From contig NZ_BAAACY010000098.1 in NCBI RefSeq assembly GCF_039521925.1, positions 18,851 to 82,850 of the forward strand: a stretch of DNA of 64,000 nucleotides, in the 5' to 3' direction. The position numbers were made by a program, and so were the translations under genes. How positions within the stretch are numbered: position 1 is the first letter of the stretch; each line of letters starts with the position of its first letter. Below the pieces are notes generated by a model. That model was given only the letters and a program-made list of their open reading frames with translations. It ran no database searches and was not told the DNA's origin. This document shows positions 46,636 to 56,835 of this stretch, one piece after another. The DNA is from Virgibacillus salarius (GTDB lineage Bacteria > Bacillota > Bacilli > Bacillales > Amphibacillaceae).

Positions 46636-48975
46636 TTACTTAAGATTAATAATCGTAACACTGCTACCGCCTTCCCCAGCTTCGCCAGGTCTAGCATCCG
46701 ATATTCTTGGATGTTTTTTAACAAATTCCAATACACCTTTTCGTAGCGCTCCAGTACCTTTTCCATGAATAATCGAGACCTTTGGATATCCAGCGAGTAG
46801 TGCGTCATCAATATATTTCTCAAGCCTTAACAATGCATCCTCAAACCTTTCTCCTCGCAGGTCTAATTCCGTTTTCACATGGTAATTCGAACCCTTTATG
46901 GTAGTTAGCGGTTTTTCAATGGTTTGATTCTGCTTTCCAATAAATTGCAAATCATTACGATCAACCTTCACTTTCATTATACCAACTTGAACTAGATACT
47001 CCTTATCATTTACTTTTTCAAGTACCGTCCCTTTTTGGTTGATCGTTAACAATTTTATTTCATCACCGGAACGAAGTTCTTTTTTCCCTTTTTTCTCTTT
47101 TGGTTGTTGCTTTTCTTTTGTAGTCAGGTTGGGCTTGGCAGAATCTAACATTTTTCTTGCTTCAATCCATTCATGTTCTTTCCATTCTGCTTCAGTCCGC
47201 ATATTTCTGATCTCACTTACAATCATTTCAGCTTCTTCCCGCGCCTGCTTAATAGCTTTATCAGCTTTTTCCTCTGCTCTCTCGTATAGACCTTCTCGCT
47301 TCTCTTCAAATTCCGCCCATGCTCTTTGTAAATCATGATGCAAATCTGTCGCTTCTTGTAATAGTTCATGCGCTTTTGCATAATCTTTCTCCGTATTTAT
47401 TTGGGATTTTTCCAATGAAGCGATCATATTTTCTACACTTTTGGAATCTACACCAACATGCCCTTGGGCCTGCTCGATAACATGATTACTAAGTCCAATT
47501 CTTCTAGATATTTCAAATGCATTACTCCTACCAGGAACGCCTAATAATAGACGATAGGTCGGCTGTAGTGTTTGAACATCAAACTCCACAGAAGCGTTAA
47601 CGACGTGTTCTCGGTTATAACCATAGGCCTTTAATTCGGGATAATGTGTCGTAGCAATGACACGAGCATTCCTCGCTATAACCTCATCTAGAATAGCCAT
47701 AGCAAGCGCTGCTCCTTCTTGAGGGTCAGTACCAGCACCTAGCTCATCAAATAATACGAGTGTCTGATCATCAACGTGCTGTAAAATATCGACTATATTT
47801 GTCATGTGTGAAGAAAATGTACTTAAATTCTGTTCGATAGATTGTTCATCACCAATATCTGCAAATACATGCTTAAAAACCGCAAGTTCACACCCATCTA
47901 AAGCCGGAATCTGTAATCCTGATTGAGCCATTAGCGTGCATAGACCAATCATTTTTAGTGTGACTGTCTTCCCACCAGTATTCGGTCCAGTAATAACTAT
48001 AGAAGTATAAGATTCGCCAATTTCTATATCATTTGCAACAACTTCGTTGATATCAATTAATGGATGTCGTGCTTGTTGCATCTTAATAATGCCGTTATTA
48101 TTCATGTTTGGCTTCGCAGCTTTCATGGATTGACCTAGTTTCGCTCGAGCAAACATAAAATCAATTTTCCCAAGCACACGAACATTTTCTTGTAAAAATG
48201 CCTCTTCATTAGCAATATGCGCACTTAATTCTCTTAAAATACGATCGATTTCTTGTTTTTCGTTCATTATTGCTTCCTGCAACTGATTGTTTAAGTCAAC
48301 TACTGCTTTAGGTTCCATAAACAACGTTTGCCCTGAAGCAGATTGATCATGAACAATTCCACCAATTGCACCTCGATATTCTTGTTTTACAGGAAGTACA
48401 TAGCGATCGTTACGAATGGTAATAATTGTATCTGATAACATACTACTCTTCGTTTTTGTATAGCTATCTAATTTCTCTCTAACTCTACTTTCATTCGTAC
48501 GAATAGATGAGCGAATCCCTCGAAGTTTTTGGGAGGCACTATCCATTACGTGTCCATGGTCGTCGATGCAGCTTTTAATATGTCGTTCCAGATCTCTTAA
48601 TGGACTGATATGTTCCACAAGCTCCTTTAGGATAGGGAATGCTTCCTCTAGCTTACTTATAAAATCTTTGACACGTCTACCACCGTAAATTGTACTAGCT
48701 ACATCCATACATTCGTTGGTAGAGAGGACGCCTCCTATTACGCTTCGTTTTAAACTAGCGCGTATGTCAAAGATCCCTCCTAAAGGAATCGTTTTATCTA
48801 GGCGTTGTATATGCATCGCCTCATCGGTTTCATTCTGTAATTGCAGCACTTCGTCCATATTGGTTGATGGTTCAAGTTTTTGGGACAAATCTTTCCCCAC
48901 TGTTGTTTCCGCTTTACTTGTTAAACGTTCAATAATCTTTTGAAATTCAAGTGTACGGAAAATGCGTTCATTCAT
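46636..48975 (-). CDS. mutS2: MutS2, recombination and ribosome rescue ATPase
   Basis: The 779-residue product lacks the mismatch-binding domain of MutS and has the MutS2 layout: clamp region, then ATPase with 'VITGPNTGGKTVTLKMIGLC' (Walker A) and 'LVLFDELGAGTDPQEGAALA' (Walker B), a KOW-like linker and a C-terminal Smr nuclease domain ('LDLRGERFEDALLRLEKY', 'IIHGKGTGALRKGV'). Homologues act on branched DNA or stalled ribosomes. It is coupled with yshE downstream. Confidence 0.97.
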   Translation of the reverse strand: MNERIFRTLEFQKIIERLTSKAETTVGKDLSQKLEPSTNMDEVLQLQNETDEAMHIQRLDKTIPLGGIFDIRASLKRSVIGGVLSTNECMDVASTIYGGRRVKDFISKLEEAFPILKELVEHISPLRDLERHIKSCIDDHGHVMDSASQKLRGIRSSIRTNESRVREKLDSYTKTKSSMLSDTIITIRNDRYVLPVKQEYRGAIGGIVHDQSASGQTLFMEPKAVVDLNNQLQEAIMNEKQEIDRILRELSAHIANEEAFLQENVRVLGKIDFMFARAKLGQSMKAAKPNMNNNGIIKMQQARHPLIDINEVVANDIEIGESYTSIVITGPNTGGKTVTLKMIGLCTLMAQSGLQIPALDGCELAVFKHVFADIGDEQSIEQNLSTFSSHMTNIVDILQHVDDQTLVLFDELGAGTDPQEGAALAMAILDEVIARNARVIATTHYPELKAYGYNREHVVNASVEFDVQTLQPTYRLLLGVPGRSNAFEISRRIGLSNHVIEQAQGHVGVDSKSVENMIASLEKSQINTEKDYAKAHELLQEATDLHHDLQRAWAEFEEKREGLYERAEEKADKAIKQAREEAEMIVSEIRNMRTEAEWKEHEWIEARKMLDSAKPNLTTKEKQQPKEKKGKKELRSGDEIKLLTINQKGTVLEKVNDKEYLVQVGIMKVKVDRNDLQFIGKQNQTIEKPLTTIKGSNYHVKTELDLRGERFEDALLRLEKYIDDALLAGYPKVSIIHGKGTGALRKGVLEFVKKHPRISDARPGEAGEGGSSVTIINLK

Positions 48976-49017
48976 CTCTATTTCTCCTTTAAAATACTCT
49001 ACTCCATAGGTTAAATT

Positions 49018-50736
49018 CTATTTATTGCGATTAAAAAACGCTATAAGATCTTCCTTGGACCATGTATTCATTACTGTTTCTTTTTGGATCCAGCCTTTTC
49101 TAGCAACCCCGACACCATACTTCATATGCTCTAGCATTTGATAGTTATGTGCATCGGTATTGATCGCCAACGTTACGCCTTCCTCCTGCGCTTTGCGTGC
49201 CCATTCATCCGAAAGATCTAGACGGTTAGGATTTGCATTAATCTCTAATGCTGTATTCGTTTCTTTTGCTTTACGAATCAGTCTTTCTACATTCACATTG
49301 TATCCCTTACGTTTGCCGATGAGTCTTCCTGTCGGATGAGCAATTAGTGATACATATGGATTTTCGAGAGCTTTTTCAAGTCGGTACATTATTTTTTCTT
49401 CCGTTTGATTGAAGCTCGAATGAATAGCGCCTATGACATAATCCATTTCATGTAAAAAATCATTTGTAAAATCAAGATGACCATCAGGTAAGATATCCAT
49501 TTCTACTCCAGAAAAGATATGTATATCATCATATTTTTCATTCAGCTTAGCTATTTCCTCTCGCTGTTCTCTTAAGCGATGCTCGTCTAAACCATTTGCA
49601 ACCTTCAGATATTTGGAATGATCCGTTATAGCTATAAAGGAATATCCTTTTTTCCTTGCTTGATTAACCATTTCATCCAATGATTGCGCTCCATCACTCC
49701 AAGTTGTATGCATATGAAGATCACCATTGATATCATCTAATGTAAGCAATGGATATTCGCTTGTAAATGCTTCTGTTTCACCAGTATTTTCTCTGATTTC
49801 TGGTGGGATATAGGTTAAACCAAAGTGATTAAAAAATTCCTCTTCTGTATTAAAAGTTAACGTCTTACCGGTATCTTCTATTTCAATGCCATATTCATTA
49901 ATCTTTTCTCCACGGGATTTCGCAAGCTGACGCATCGCTACATTATGATCTTTAGAGCCAGTAAAATGATGTAAGGTAGATGCAAATTCTTCCTTTTTTA
50001 CGATACGAAAGTCAACATTGACATCATACACATCTTCTAAAACGACAGATACTTTTGTATCTCCTTTAGCGATAGTATCTTTAATGGCATCCATTTCCAA
50101 TAAAGCATCTCTCACCTTTTCCGGCGCATCGGTTGCCACAATAAAATCTAGATCTTTAACCGTCGTTCTCATTCTTCGTAGGCTCCCGGCTCTAGAATAT
50201 CTATCTATGTCAGCTATTCGAGCTAGATAAGCTTCGATCTTTTCCGCAATTGGTAACATAAATGCAATAGGTAAGCGTTCTGGGCGTTTTCCAGACTCCT
50301 CAAGAGCAATTAGTATTTTTTCCGCAGATTTCTTACCAAATCCCGCTAACTGTTCAACTTGACCACTTTCAACTGTCTGCTTTAAAGAATTAGCATCTGT
50401 AACAGCTAATTCCTGATACAGCTTAGCTAGCTTTTTACCACCAAGCCCTGGTAATTGCAGTAAAGGAATTAATCCTGCCGGTATCTCTTCTTCGAGATCC
50501 TGTAATGTAGCCGAATGGCCACTTTGTATATATTCCTCTATAACAGAACCTGTACCTTTACCAATTCCTTTAATTTTTGTGAAATCATCGATAGCTGCTA
50601 ACGAACGATCATCTCTTTCCAAAGCTTGCGCAGCCTTACGATATGCACTTATTTTAAATGGGTTTTCGCCTTTCAGCTCCATATAAGTAGCGATTTTTTC
50701 CATTAATTTAATTACATCTTTTTTATTTATTGTCAT
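49018..50736 (-). CDS. polX: DNA polymerase X with PHP domain
   Basis: The 572-residue product has helix-hairpin-helix motifs ('FTKIKGIGKGTGSVIEEYI', 'LLQLPGLGGKKLAKLYQELA'), the nucleotidyltransferase part ('GSLRRMRTTVKDLDFIVATD' with the paired Asp) and a C-terminal PHP exonuclease ('DLHMHTTWSDGAQSLDEMVN', 'IAITDHSKYLKVANG'). It fills short gaps in base excision repair. Length is that of B. subtilis PolX. Confidence 0.97.
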   Translation of the reverse strand: MTINKKDVIKLMEKIATYMELKGENPFKISAYRKAAQALERDDRSLAAIDDFTKIKGIGKGTGSVIEEYIQSGHSATLQDLEEEIPAGLIPLLQLPGLGGKKLAKLYQELAVTDANSLKQTVESGQVEQLAGFGKKSAEKILIALEESGKRPERLPIAFMLPIAEKIEAYLARIADIDRYSRAGSLRRMRTTVKDLDFIVATDAPEKVRDALLEMDAIKDTIAKGDTKVSVVLEDVYDVNVDFRIVKKEEFASTLHHFTGSKDHNVAMRQLAKSRGEKINEYGIEIEDTGKTLTFNTEEEFFNHFGLTYIPPEIRENTGETEAFTSEYPLLTLDDINGDLHMHTTWSDGAQSLDEMVNQARKKGYSFIAITDHSKYLKVANGLDEHRLREQREEIAKLNEKYDDIHIFSGVEMDILPDGHLDFTNDFLHEMDYVIGAIHSSFNQTEEKIMYRLEKALENPYVSLIAHPTGRLIGKRKGYNVNVERLIRKAKETNTALEINANPNRLDLSDEWARKAQEEGVTLAINTDAHNYQMLEHMKYGVGVARKGWIQKETVMNTWSKEDLIAFFNRNK

Positions 50737-50766
50737 GCTATATCACCTATTTCATTTCTTATCTTA

Positions 50767-50838
50767 AAAAGACTGATCCTCTACAACATTATTGTAAATT
50801 ACATACAATATATACCTGTTGAAATGAACCAGTCTTTT
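50767..50838 (-). terminator. Nested long hairpin between the cvpA-like gene and polX
   Basis: Three nested perfect stems share one centre: 50767-50775 with 50830-50838 (AAAAGACTG/CAGTCTTTT), 50784-50788 with 50817-50821, and 50790-50796 with 50804-50810 (TATTGTA/TACAATA). The minus-strand tail is TTTTTAAG. It may terminate the zapA-cvpA transcript or regulate polX. Confidence 0.5.
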
Positions 50839-50848
50839 CTACTATCGA

Positions 50849-51403
50849 TCATTTTTGAAGCATTTCAGCCATTTGCGTAAACCATAATTCTTTTACCTTC
50901 TCTGAAAAATACGGTGTATGTTCAATCATAAATAATGCTATAGATGAGTCATTAATCCAAGTCTGAACTTGGACAACAGGCACTAAAGCCGCGATATAAA
51001 TTAAAATAAAAAGTAATAAATAGATTTCAACAAACCCAAGAATTCCACCCAAAAGTTTATTTACGGAATGTAAGATTGGCAATGAAGCAACAAAATCTAA
51101 CATGGATGCAATAATTTGCAGGATAATCTTAACAGCAATAAAGATAATTACAAATGCTATTGCATTATAAAATCCTTTTTCTAATGGAAGAGCTTGAAGA
51201 AAGGCTGCCCATTCTCCTCCTTCTCCAAGGTCAGGATAAGGAATCCAAAGTGATAACTTTGGCCCCAATTCATCATAATAGAATGCGGCTATAACAAATG
51301 CCGCTATAAAACTAATTAAATGAAAAAGTTGTAATATAAATCCCCTTTTCAGCCCGATTAGAAGGCCGAAAATTAATAATAGTAATAGTAATAAATCAAT
51401 CAT
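50849..51403 (-). CDS. yshB: CvpA-family membrane protein (YshB)
   Basis: The 184-residue product has four membrane helices and the CvpA family start (DLLLLLLLIFGLLIGLKRG, then 'FILQLFHLISFIAAFVIAAF'). The related E. coli protein is linked to colicin V production. Here it follows zapA by 3 bases, as in B. subtilis. The cellular role is not settled. Confidence 0.92.
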   Translation of the reverse strand: MIDLLLLLLLIFGLLIGLKRGFILQLFHLISFIAAFVIAAFYYDELGPKLSLWIPYPDLGEGGEWAAFLQALPLEKGFYNAIAFVIIFIAVKIILQIIASMLDFVASLPILHSVNKLLGGILGFVEIYLLLFILIYIAALVPVVQVQTWINDSSIALFMIEHTPYFSEKVKELWFTQMAEMLQK

Positions 51404-51406
51404 TAG

Positions 51407-51670
51407 TTATTTATCCTCTTTCTTTTTTATTGAACCTATAAGGGAAGCATAATCTGCTTTTAATTTTAAATAATCATTCATCGTATTTACTGCTGTTAGC
51501 ACAGCTAACCTTGTCGTATCGAGTTGTCTATTTGATTCTTGGATTTCCTTCATTTTCTGATCGACTAAGCTCGCTACTAATTGGACGTGATTCTTTGGTT
51601 CATTACCAATTATAGTATATGTTTTATTATGTATCTCCACTGTTGTACGTGTTTTTTCATCTTGGGCCAC
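51407..51670 (-). CDS. zapA: Cell division protein ZapA
   Basis: The 87-residue product has the ZapA head ('RTTVEIHNKTYTIIGNEPKN') and a C-terminal coiled coil ('LDTTRLAVLTAVNTMNDYLK'). It binds FtsZ and bundles Z-ring filaments. The length and position before yshB match B. subtilis. Confidence 0.96.
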   Translation of the reverse strand: MAQDEKTRTTVEIHNKTYTIIGNEPKNHVQLVASLVDQKMKEIQESNRQLDTTRLAVLTAVNTMNDYLKLKADYASLIGSIKKKEDK

Positions 51671-51850
51671 GTTTTTACCCTCCCCCGACTAAGAAAAATT
51701 GTTCATCTTATCTTAACATGAAGTATGCAGTTTAGGAAACTATCGACTACGAATGAGGCGTAGTATGAAGGAATATATGTAAAGCTAGCTATTTCTTCAC
51801 AGACATTTATTTGCTATAGTCTATATAGATAAAAGATTGGAGAGATTTAT

Positions 51851-52786
51851 ATGCCTCAGACGGTTTACAAGCTATCACAGGACACTATTAACCAGATGAA
51901 AAAACATTACGCCAAGTTCTTAACCACTCCACCGCAGGGAGCAGTGTTTAGAGCAAAGACTCCTGAGGCAGTTATTACAGCCTATAAATCCGGAAAAGTT
52001 ATGTTCCAAGGAGCTGCTCCAGATAAAGCATCGCAAAAATGGGTTACAGAAGCAGTAACATCCTATAAAAGCGTAAATCATAAAAGACAACCATCAGCAC
52101 ATGGCTTTGCACCTGATCCAACCCTATTTGCCAAGAATCATATCGGAACTGACGAAGCAGGTACTGGCGATTATTTTGGTCCAATAACAGTTGCCGGTGT
52201 TTATTTAAATAAACAGCAAATTCAACAATTACAAGATATTGGCGTTACAGACTCCAAGACTTTAACCGATGCCAAAATTCGCCAATTAGCATCCACAATT
52301 ATGAAATTACAAATTCCATACTCGTTATTAATACTACATAATGAAAAATATAATCAATTACAAAAAAAGGGCTGGTCACAAGGAAAAATGAAAGCCATGC
52401 TTCATCAACATGTTATCGGTAATTTAGTAAAAAAAATTGGGAATGTATCACTAGAGGGAATTGTCATTGATCAATTTTGTGAACCGGCGATATATCAAAG
52501 GCATATCCGTTCAGAAAATTTATCGTTAATTTCGAACACGTACTTTTTAACGAAAGCTGAAAGTTATTCAACACCTGTAGCAGCTGGCTCCATCATTGCT
52601 AGAGCAAGCTTCTTAAAAGAGATGGATTCACTCTCTGAACAGGTTGGCATTGAATTGCCAAAAGGAGCTTCTAAAAAAGTTGATCAAACAATAGCTAAAA
52701 TAATAAATGCTAACGGTGAATCTATCCTACATAAATTAGCGAAAACACATTTCGCTAATACAAAGAAGGCTAGAAACTATCTATAA
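51851..52786 (+). CDS. rnhC: Ribonuclease HIII
   Basis: The 311-residue product has the N-terminal substrate-binding domain of RNase HIII and the nuclease part starting at 'IGTDEAGTGDYFGPITVAGV' (Asp-Glu), with 'GIVIDQFCEP' and 'AAGSIIARASFLKEMD' later. It cuts RNA in RNA-DNA hybrids. It is divergent from zapA, as in B. subtilis. Confidence 0.97.
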   Translation: MPQTVYKLSQDTINQMKKHYAKFLTTPPQGAVFRAKTPEAVITAYKSGKVMFQGAAPDKASQKWVTEAVTSYKSVNHKRQPSAHGFAPDPTLFAKNHIGTDEAGTGDYFGPITVAGVYLNKQQIQQLQDIGVTDSKTLTDAKIRQLASTIMKLQIPYSLLILHNEKYNQLQKKGWSQGKMKAMLHQHVIGNLVKKIGNVSLEGIVIDQFCEPAIYQRHIRSENLSLISNTYFLTKAESYSTPVAAGSIIARASFLKEMDSLSEQVGIELPKGASKKVDQTIAKIINANGESILHKLAKTHFANTKKARNYL

Positions 52787-52824
52787 GTATAAAAACGGGG
52801 TTTGATTAAACGTATGTTGTTAAA

Positions 52825-52870
52825 GCGAAAGCCAAACGGTCATTCCAATCCGTTCGGCTTTCGTTAGTTT
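52825..52870 (+). terminator. Terminator after rnhC
   Basis: CGAAAGCCAAACGG (52826-52839) pairs with CCGTTCGGCTTTCG (52850-52863) with one mismatch, followed by TTAGTTTT. It lies between convergent rnhC and pheT. Confidence 0.85.
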
Positions 52871-52985
52871 TAAACGATTGTTACGGTGCTGTAGCTACGT
52901 ATTCCTCCTCCGATACTATTTCTTTCCTGTTATTTCTCATCTGTAAAGATAGGCGTTTACGTTATATACCATCCTATTTTTTTTA

Positions 52986-55412
52986 TTATGAGCGAATATA
53001 CGCATTAAAGCTTTGCTTCACTGCTTCAATAATTTTATCATAAGAAACTTGAATTTCCTCATCTGTCAATGTTTTTTCAGAATGTTGATATAGCAAGCTG
53101 AATGCAACTGATTTCTTCCCTTCTTCCATATGCTCACCTTGATACACATCAAAAACATCTACACGCTTCACAAGAGGCGCTCCAATTTCTTCAATTGTCT
53201 GCTTGACATCCCCCGCTAAAACATGCTCGTCTAATACAAACGCAATATCTCTAGCTATTGAAGGATATTTAGGAATCGGATCATAGGAATGAACATGGTT
53301 ATAAGAAGCAAATACTTCCTCCATATTAATATCGAATACATAAGTATCCTTTATATCCCATTTTCTTTGCAAGCTTGGATGCACTTGACCAATGAAGCCA
53401 ATTATCTTATCTTTTGTTTTTAATACAGCAGTTCTTCCAGGGTGCATTTCTGGTAGCTTTATTTGCTCATATGAAACAGTAATTCGTAAATAATCAAATA
53501 ACCGTTCTAAAATTCCTTTCACAACATAAAAGTCAACTTCTTTACCTTCTTGTTGCCATGGATGGTCTACCCATTTTCCAGTTAGCGCACCCGATAAACG
53601 TAAACGCTCATCTGGCTGTTCTGTTAATTCTTTTTCTTTTGTTAGAAACGTACTGCCCATCTCATAATAGGCTAAATCCATCTGATTTCTTGCCTGATTA
53701 TAGGAAATAACTCGTAGTAGCTCTGGCAGCAAGCTTAAACGCAAATATTTATGATCTTCACTCATTGGTAATTTTAATTCAATCGGGATATATTGTTTTT
53801 CTCTCACTTCAGGACTTATCCATTTATCCACTGCTGCTTCACTAGTTAATGTGTATGTGCGGCTTTCCATTAAACCAATTCCCTCAAGTAAATGCTTCAC
53901 ATTTCGAATTAACAGCTGTCTATTCGATAAGGCACCTGCTTGCGATGCACCTGCTGGTAATGTATATGGTAAATTATCATAGCCATAAATACGAGCGACT
54001 TCTTCTAACATATCCTCAAATATGGAGATGTCACCTCTTCTAGTAGGTGCATAAACCTTAAATTGACTATCCTGCTGTTCAAAATCAAACTGTAGACGTT
54101 GTAGAATCTGAACAATTTCTGTTGCCTGTAGGTTCGTTCCTAATCGTTTATTTATTTCAAACGTATCCATGTCTACCTGCTTTTCATTACGATCCAACTC
54201 GTCAAATTCAACGACACCTGTTAAAATAGTCGCATCTGCATATTTCTCTAATAATTCACAAGCTCTTAAACCAGCTTCCCTGACTCGATTAGGATCAATT
54301 CCCTTTTCGAAACGTGTACTAGATTCACTTCGAAGCCCTGTAGCTTTTACAGCATTTCGGACTACAGAACTATCAAAATACGCAACTTCAAGTAATACAT
54401 TTTCCGTTGCATCGGTAACTTCTGTATCCAACCCACCCATGACTCCTGCCAGTGCGATTGGTTCTTTTCCATTTGTAATGACTACATGCTCCTCAGATAA
54501 GGTTCTTTCTTCTCCGTCTAATGTAACGATAGTTTCATTATCTTTTGCACGACGAACTACAATATTACCCGACTGTAGCTTATCATTGTCATACGCATGT
54601 AATGGCTGACCGTACTCCAATAGTACATAATTTGTTATATCAACAACATTGTTGATCGGGCGTATTCCAGCAGCCATGAGATAATTACTCATCCATAGCG
54701 GAGAAGGCTTGACCTTTACATCTTTAACAACGAATACACCATAATATGGATTCCACTGTTTAGCCTCCACATTTACAGTAATATAATCTTTGGCTTTTTC
54801 CGTTGCAGTTTGTAGTTGTGGAGCGGGCAGCTCTACTGATTGATTTAGGATCGCCGCAACCTCATAAGCCACACCTAGCATTGATAAGCAATCCGCACGA
54901 TTAGGTGTCAAATCAAACTCCAATACCGCATCGTTTAAATTTAGTAACGGTTCAACTGATTCACCAACCGTAACTGCTTCAGGGAATACATAAATTCCGT
55001 CTGCGCTATCTTTTGGAATATACTTTTCAGCAATACCAAGCTCTTGCAAGGAACAAATCATACCGTTAGATTCAATTCCTCGTAATTTCACTTTTTTAAT
55101 TTTAAAATTACCAGGCAACACAGCACCAGGTTTGGCAACAGCGACCTTTTGTCCTTGTTCTACATTTGGAGCTCCGCAAATAATTTGTAATATTTCATCT
55201 CCAACATCCACCTGACATAGGTTCAATTTATCAGCATTTGGATGCTTCTCACATGATTGCACGTATCCAACGACTACATTTTCAGTTTTATCTGCTACAT
55301 ACTCTATGCCATCAACTTCGATGCCTGATTTTGTAATTTTTTCTGCCAATGCCTCCGGACTGATGGTTCCGATGTCTACATAATTTTTTAGCCAATTTAA
55401 TGAAACTAGCAT
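52986..55412 (-). CDS. pheT: Phenylalanyl-tRNA synthetase beta subunit
   Basis: The 808-residue product has the tRNA-binding OB domain ('VVVGYVQSCEKHPNADKLNL', 'IICGAPNVEQGQKVAVA'), the B3/B4 editing region, B5, and the C-terminal anticodon-binding fold ('PSIARDIAFVLDEHVLAGDV'). Length is normal for the family. It is co-transcribed with pheS 15 bases upstream. Confidence 0.98.
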   Translation of the reverse strand: MLVSLNWLKNYVDIGTISPEALAEKITKSGIEVDGIEYVADKTENVVVGYVQSCEKHPNADKLNLCQVDVGDEILQIICGAPNVEQGQKVAVAKPGAVLPGNFKIKKVKLRGIESNGMICSLQELGIAEKYIPKDSADGIYVFPEAVTVGESVEPLLNLNDAVLEFDLTPNRADCLSMLGVAYEVAAILNQSVELPAPQLQTATEKAKDYITVNVEAKQWNPYYGVFVVKDVKVKPSPLWMSNYLMAAGIRPINNVVDITNYVLLEYGQPLHAYDNDKLQSGNIVVRRAKDNETIVTLDGEERTLSEEHVVITNGKEPIALAGVMGGLDTEVTDATENVLLEVAYFDSSVVRNAVKATGLRSESSTRFEKGIDPNRVREAGLRACELLEKYADATILTGVVEFDELDRNEKQVDMDTFEINKRLGTNLQATEIVQILQRLQFDFEQQDSQFKVYAPTRRGDISIFEDMLEEVARIYGYDNLPYTLPAGASQAGALSNRQLLIRNVKHLLEGIGLMESRTYTLTSEAAVDKWISPEVREKQYIPIELKLPMSEDHKYLRLSLLPELLRVISYNQARNQMDLAYYEMGSTFLTKEKELTEQPDERLRLSGALTGKWVDHPWQQEGKEVDFYVVKGILERLFDYLRITVSYEQIKLPEMHPGRTAVLKTKDKIIGFIGQVHPSLQRKWDIKDTYVFDINMEEVFASYNHVHSYDPIPKYPSIARDIAFVLDEHVLAGDVKQTIEEIGAPLVKRVDVFDVYQGEHMEEGKKSVAFSLLYQHSEKTLTDEEIQVSYDKIIEAVKQSFNAYIRS

Positions 55413-55427
55413 GATTTCACTTCCTCC

Positions 55428-56462
55428 CTATGCTTTATGATACTGTTTTAAAAATCGAATGTCGTTTGTATAGAACTGTCGTATATCATTAACACCATAT
55501 TTAAGCATGGCTATTCTTTCCGGCCCCATGCCAAATGCAAATCCACTATAAACATCAGGATCGTACCCCGCCATGGAAAGGACGTTAGGATGAACCATAC
55601 CAGCACCTAAAATTTCAATCCAGCCTGACCCTTTACAAACTGAACAGCCTTTCCCGTCACAAACCTTACAAGAGATATCCATTTCTACAGACGGCTCTGT
55701 AAACGGGAAAAAGCTTGGTCGTAATCGAATTTCACGATCCTTTCCGTATATTTTTTTTGCAAATGTATCTAACGTACCTTTTAGGTCACTCATTCGTACG
55801 TTCTTATCAATATATAATCCTTCAATTTGTGTGAATTGATGGGAATGCGTGGCATCATCTGTATCACGTCGGTATACCTTCCCTGGTGATATCATCTTCA
55901 CAGGCTTATCGCCTCCATACGCTCGCATTGTACGTGCTTGAACAGGTGACGTTTGCGTACGCATTAGCAGTTCTTTTGAAATGAAAAAGGTATCTTGCAT
56001 ATCTCTAGCAGGATGATTCTTCGGTAAATTTAAGGATTCAAAATTATAAAAATCAGTTTCGACTTCAGGTCCCTCACGTACCTCAAATCCCATTCCAATG
56101 AATAAATCTTCGATCTCCTCAATTATTTTCGTGAGTAAATGTGGTCCTCCAACTTTGATTGGGCGGCCAGGGAGTGTAACATCAATCGTTTCCTTTTCTA
56201 ATTGCTTCTCCAATGCCATTTGCTCTAGACTTTCTGTTTTTTCATCTAAGGAAGTTGTGATGTTTTCCCGTACACGGTTGGCAAATTCGCCAATAACCGG
56301 ACGTTCTTCCTTTGATAACTTTCCCATCCCACGAAGTACACTGGTTAAGGAACCTTTTTTACCCAAATAGGCGACTTTAATCTCTTGTAGCTCTTTCATA
56401 CTTTCTGCGTCTGCAATCTTATTAAGTGCTTCTCTTTCAATTGATGCCAATTGATCTTTCAT
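55428..56462 (-). CDS. pheS: Phenylalanyl-tRNA synthetase alpha subunit
   Basis: The 344-residue product is the catalytic subunit, a class II synthetase. It shows 'HPARDMQDTFFISKELLMRT' and 'RRDTDDATHSHQFTQIEGLY' (motif 2), 'FPFTEPSVEMDISCKVCDGK' and 'GFAFGMGPERIAMLKYGVND' (motif 3). A T-box leader precedes it, so expression rises when tRNA-Phe is uncharged. Confidence 0.98.
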   Translation of the reverse strand: MKDQLASIEREALNKIADAESMKELQEIKVAYLGKKGSLTSVLRGMGKLSKEERPVIGEFANRVRENITTSLDEKTESLEQMALEKQLEKETIDVTLPGRPIKVGGPHLLTKIIEEIEDLFIGMGFEVREGPEVETDFYNFESLNLPKNHPARDMQDTFFISKELLMRTQTSPVQARTMRAYGGDKPVKMISPGKVYRRDTDDATHSHQFTQIEGLYIDKNVRMSDLKGTLDTFAKKIYGKDREIRLRPSFFPFTEPSVEMDISCKVCDGKGCSVCKGSGWIEILGAGMVHPNVLSMAGYDPDVYSGFAFGMGPERIAMLKYGVNDIRQFYTNDIRFLKQYHKA

Positions 56463-56533
56463 TTTCTATTCCTGCCTCCTTTATAATTAAACCTTGATTA
56501 GCAACCGTATTTACCACCATGGAATGACCATAT

Positions 56534-56800
56534 AAAAAACCCCATCCCAACAAGGGACGAGGCTTTATTTCGCGGTACCACCCTAGTTAACACAAGCATT
56601 TTCAGAATGTGCTCAACTCAATCATGATAACGGATATTCCCGGAATACCTTTACTTGCTTTACAAGGTCCAAGTATCTGCTCCAGAGTGAATAGATAACT
56701 ATTTATACGATAAAATGCTTTCAGTCTATTGGCATTTCTCCCTTATATCGTATATTGCAATAGAAATCTGGCTCCTTCAACGCTTTTCATATTATTGTAT
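56534..56800 (-). ncRNA. T-box leader of pheST
   Basis: The minus-strand leader contains the T-box AGGGTGGTACCGCG (56584-56571), followed by the terminator stem AAAGCCTCGTCCC/GGGATGGGGTTTTTT (56568-56534). The T-box can pair in an antiterminator instead. A long stem I region lies upstream. The specifier should be a Phe codon, but I did not fix its position. Confidence 0.93.
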
Positions 56801-56804
56801 TTAT

Positions 56805-56833
56805 ATTATAGAGAAATTACATAAAGTGTGCAA
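56805..56833 (-). promoter_or_regulatory. pheST promoter
   Basis: Minus strand: TTGCAC (56833-56828), a 17-base spacer, TATAAT (56810-56805), just upstream of the T-box leader. The -35 starts right beside the stop codon of the RNA methyltransferase gene. Confidence 0.88.
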
Positions 56834-56835
56834 GA

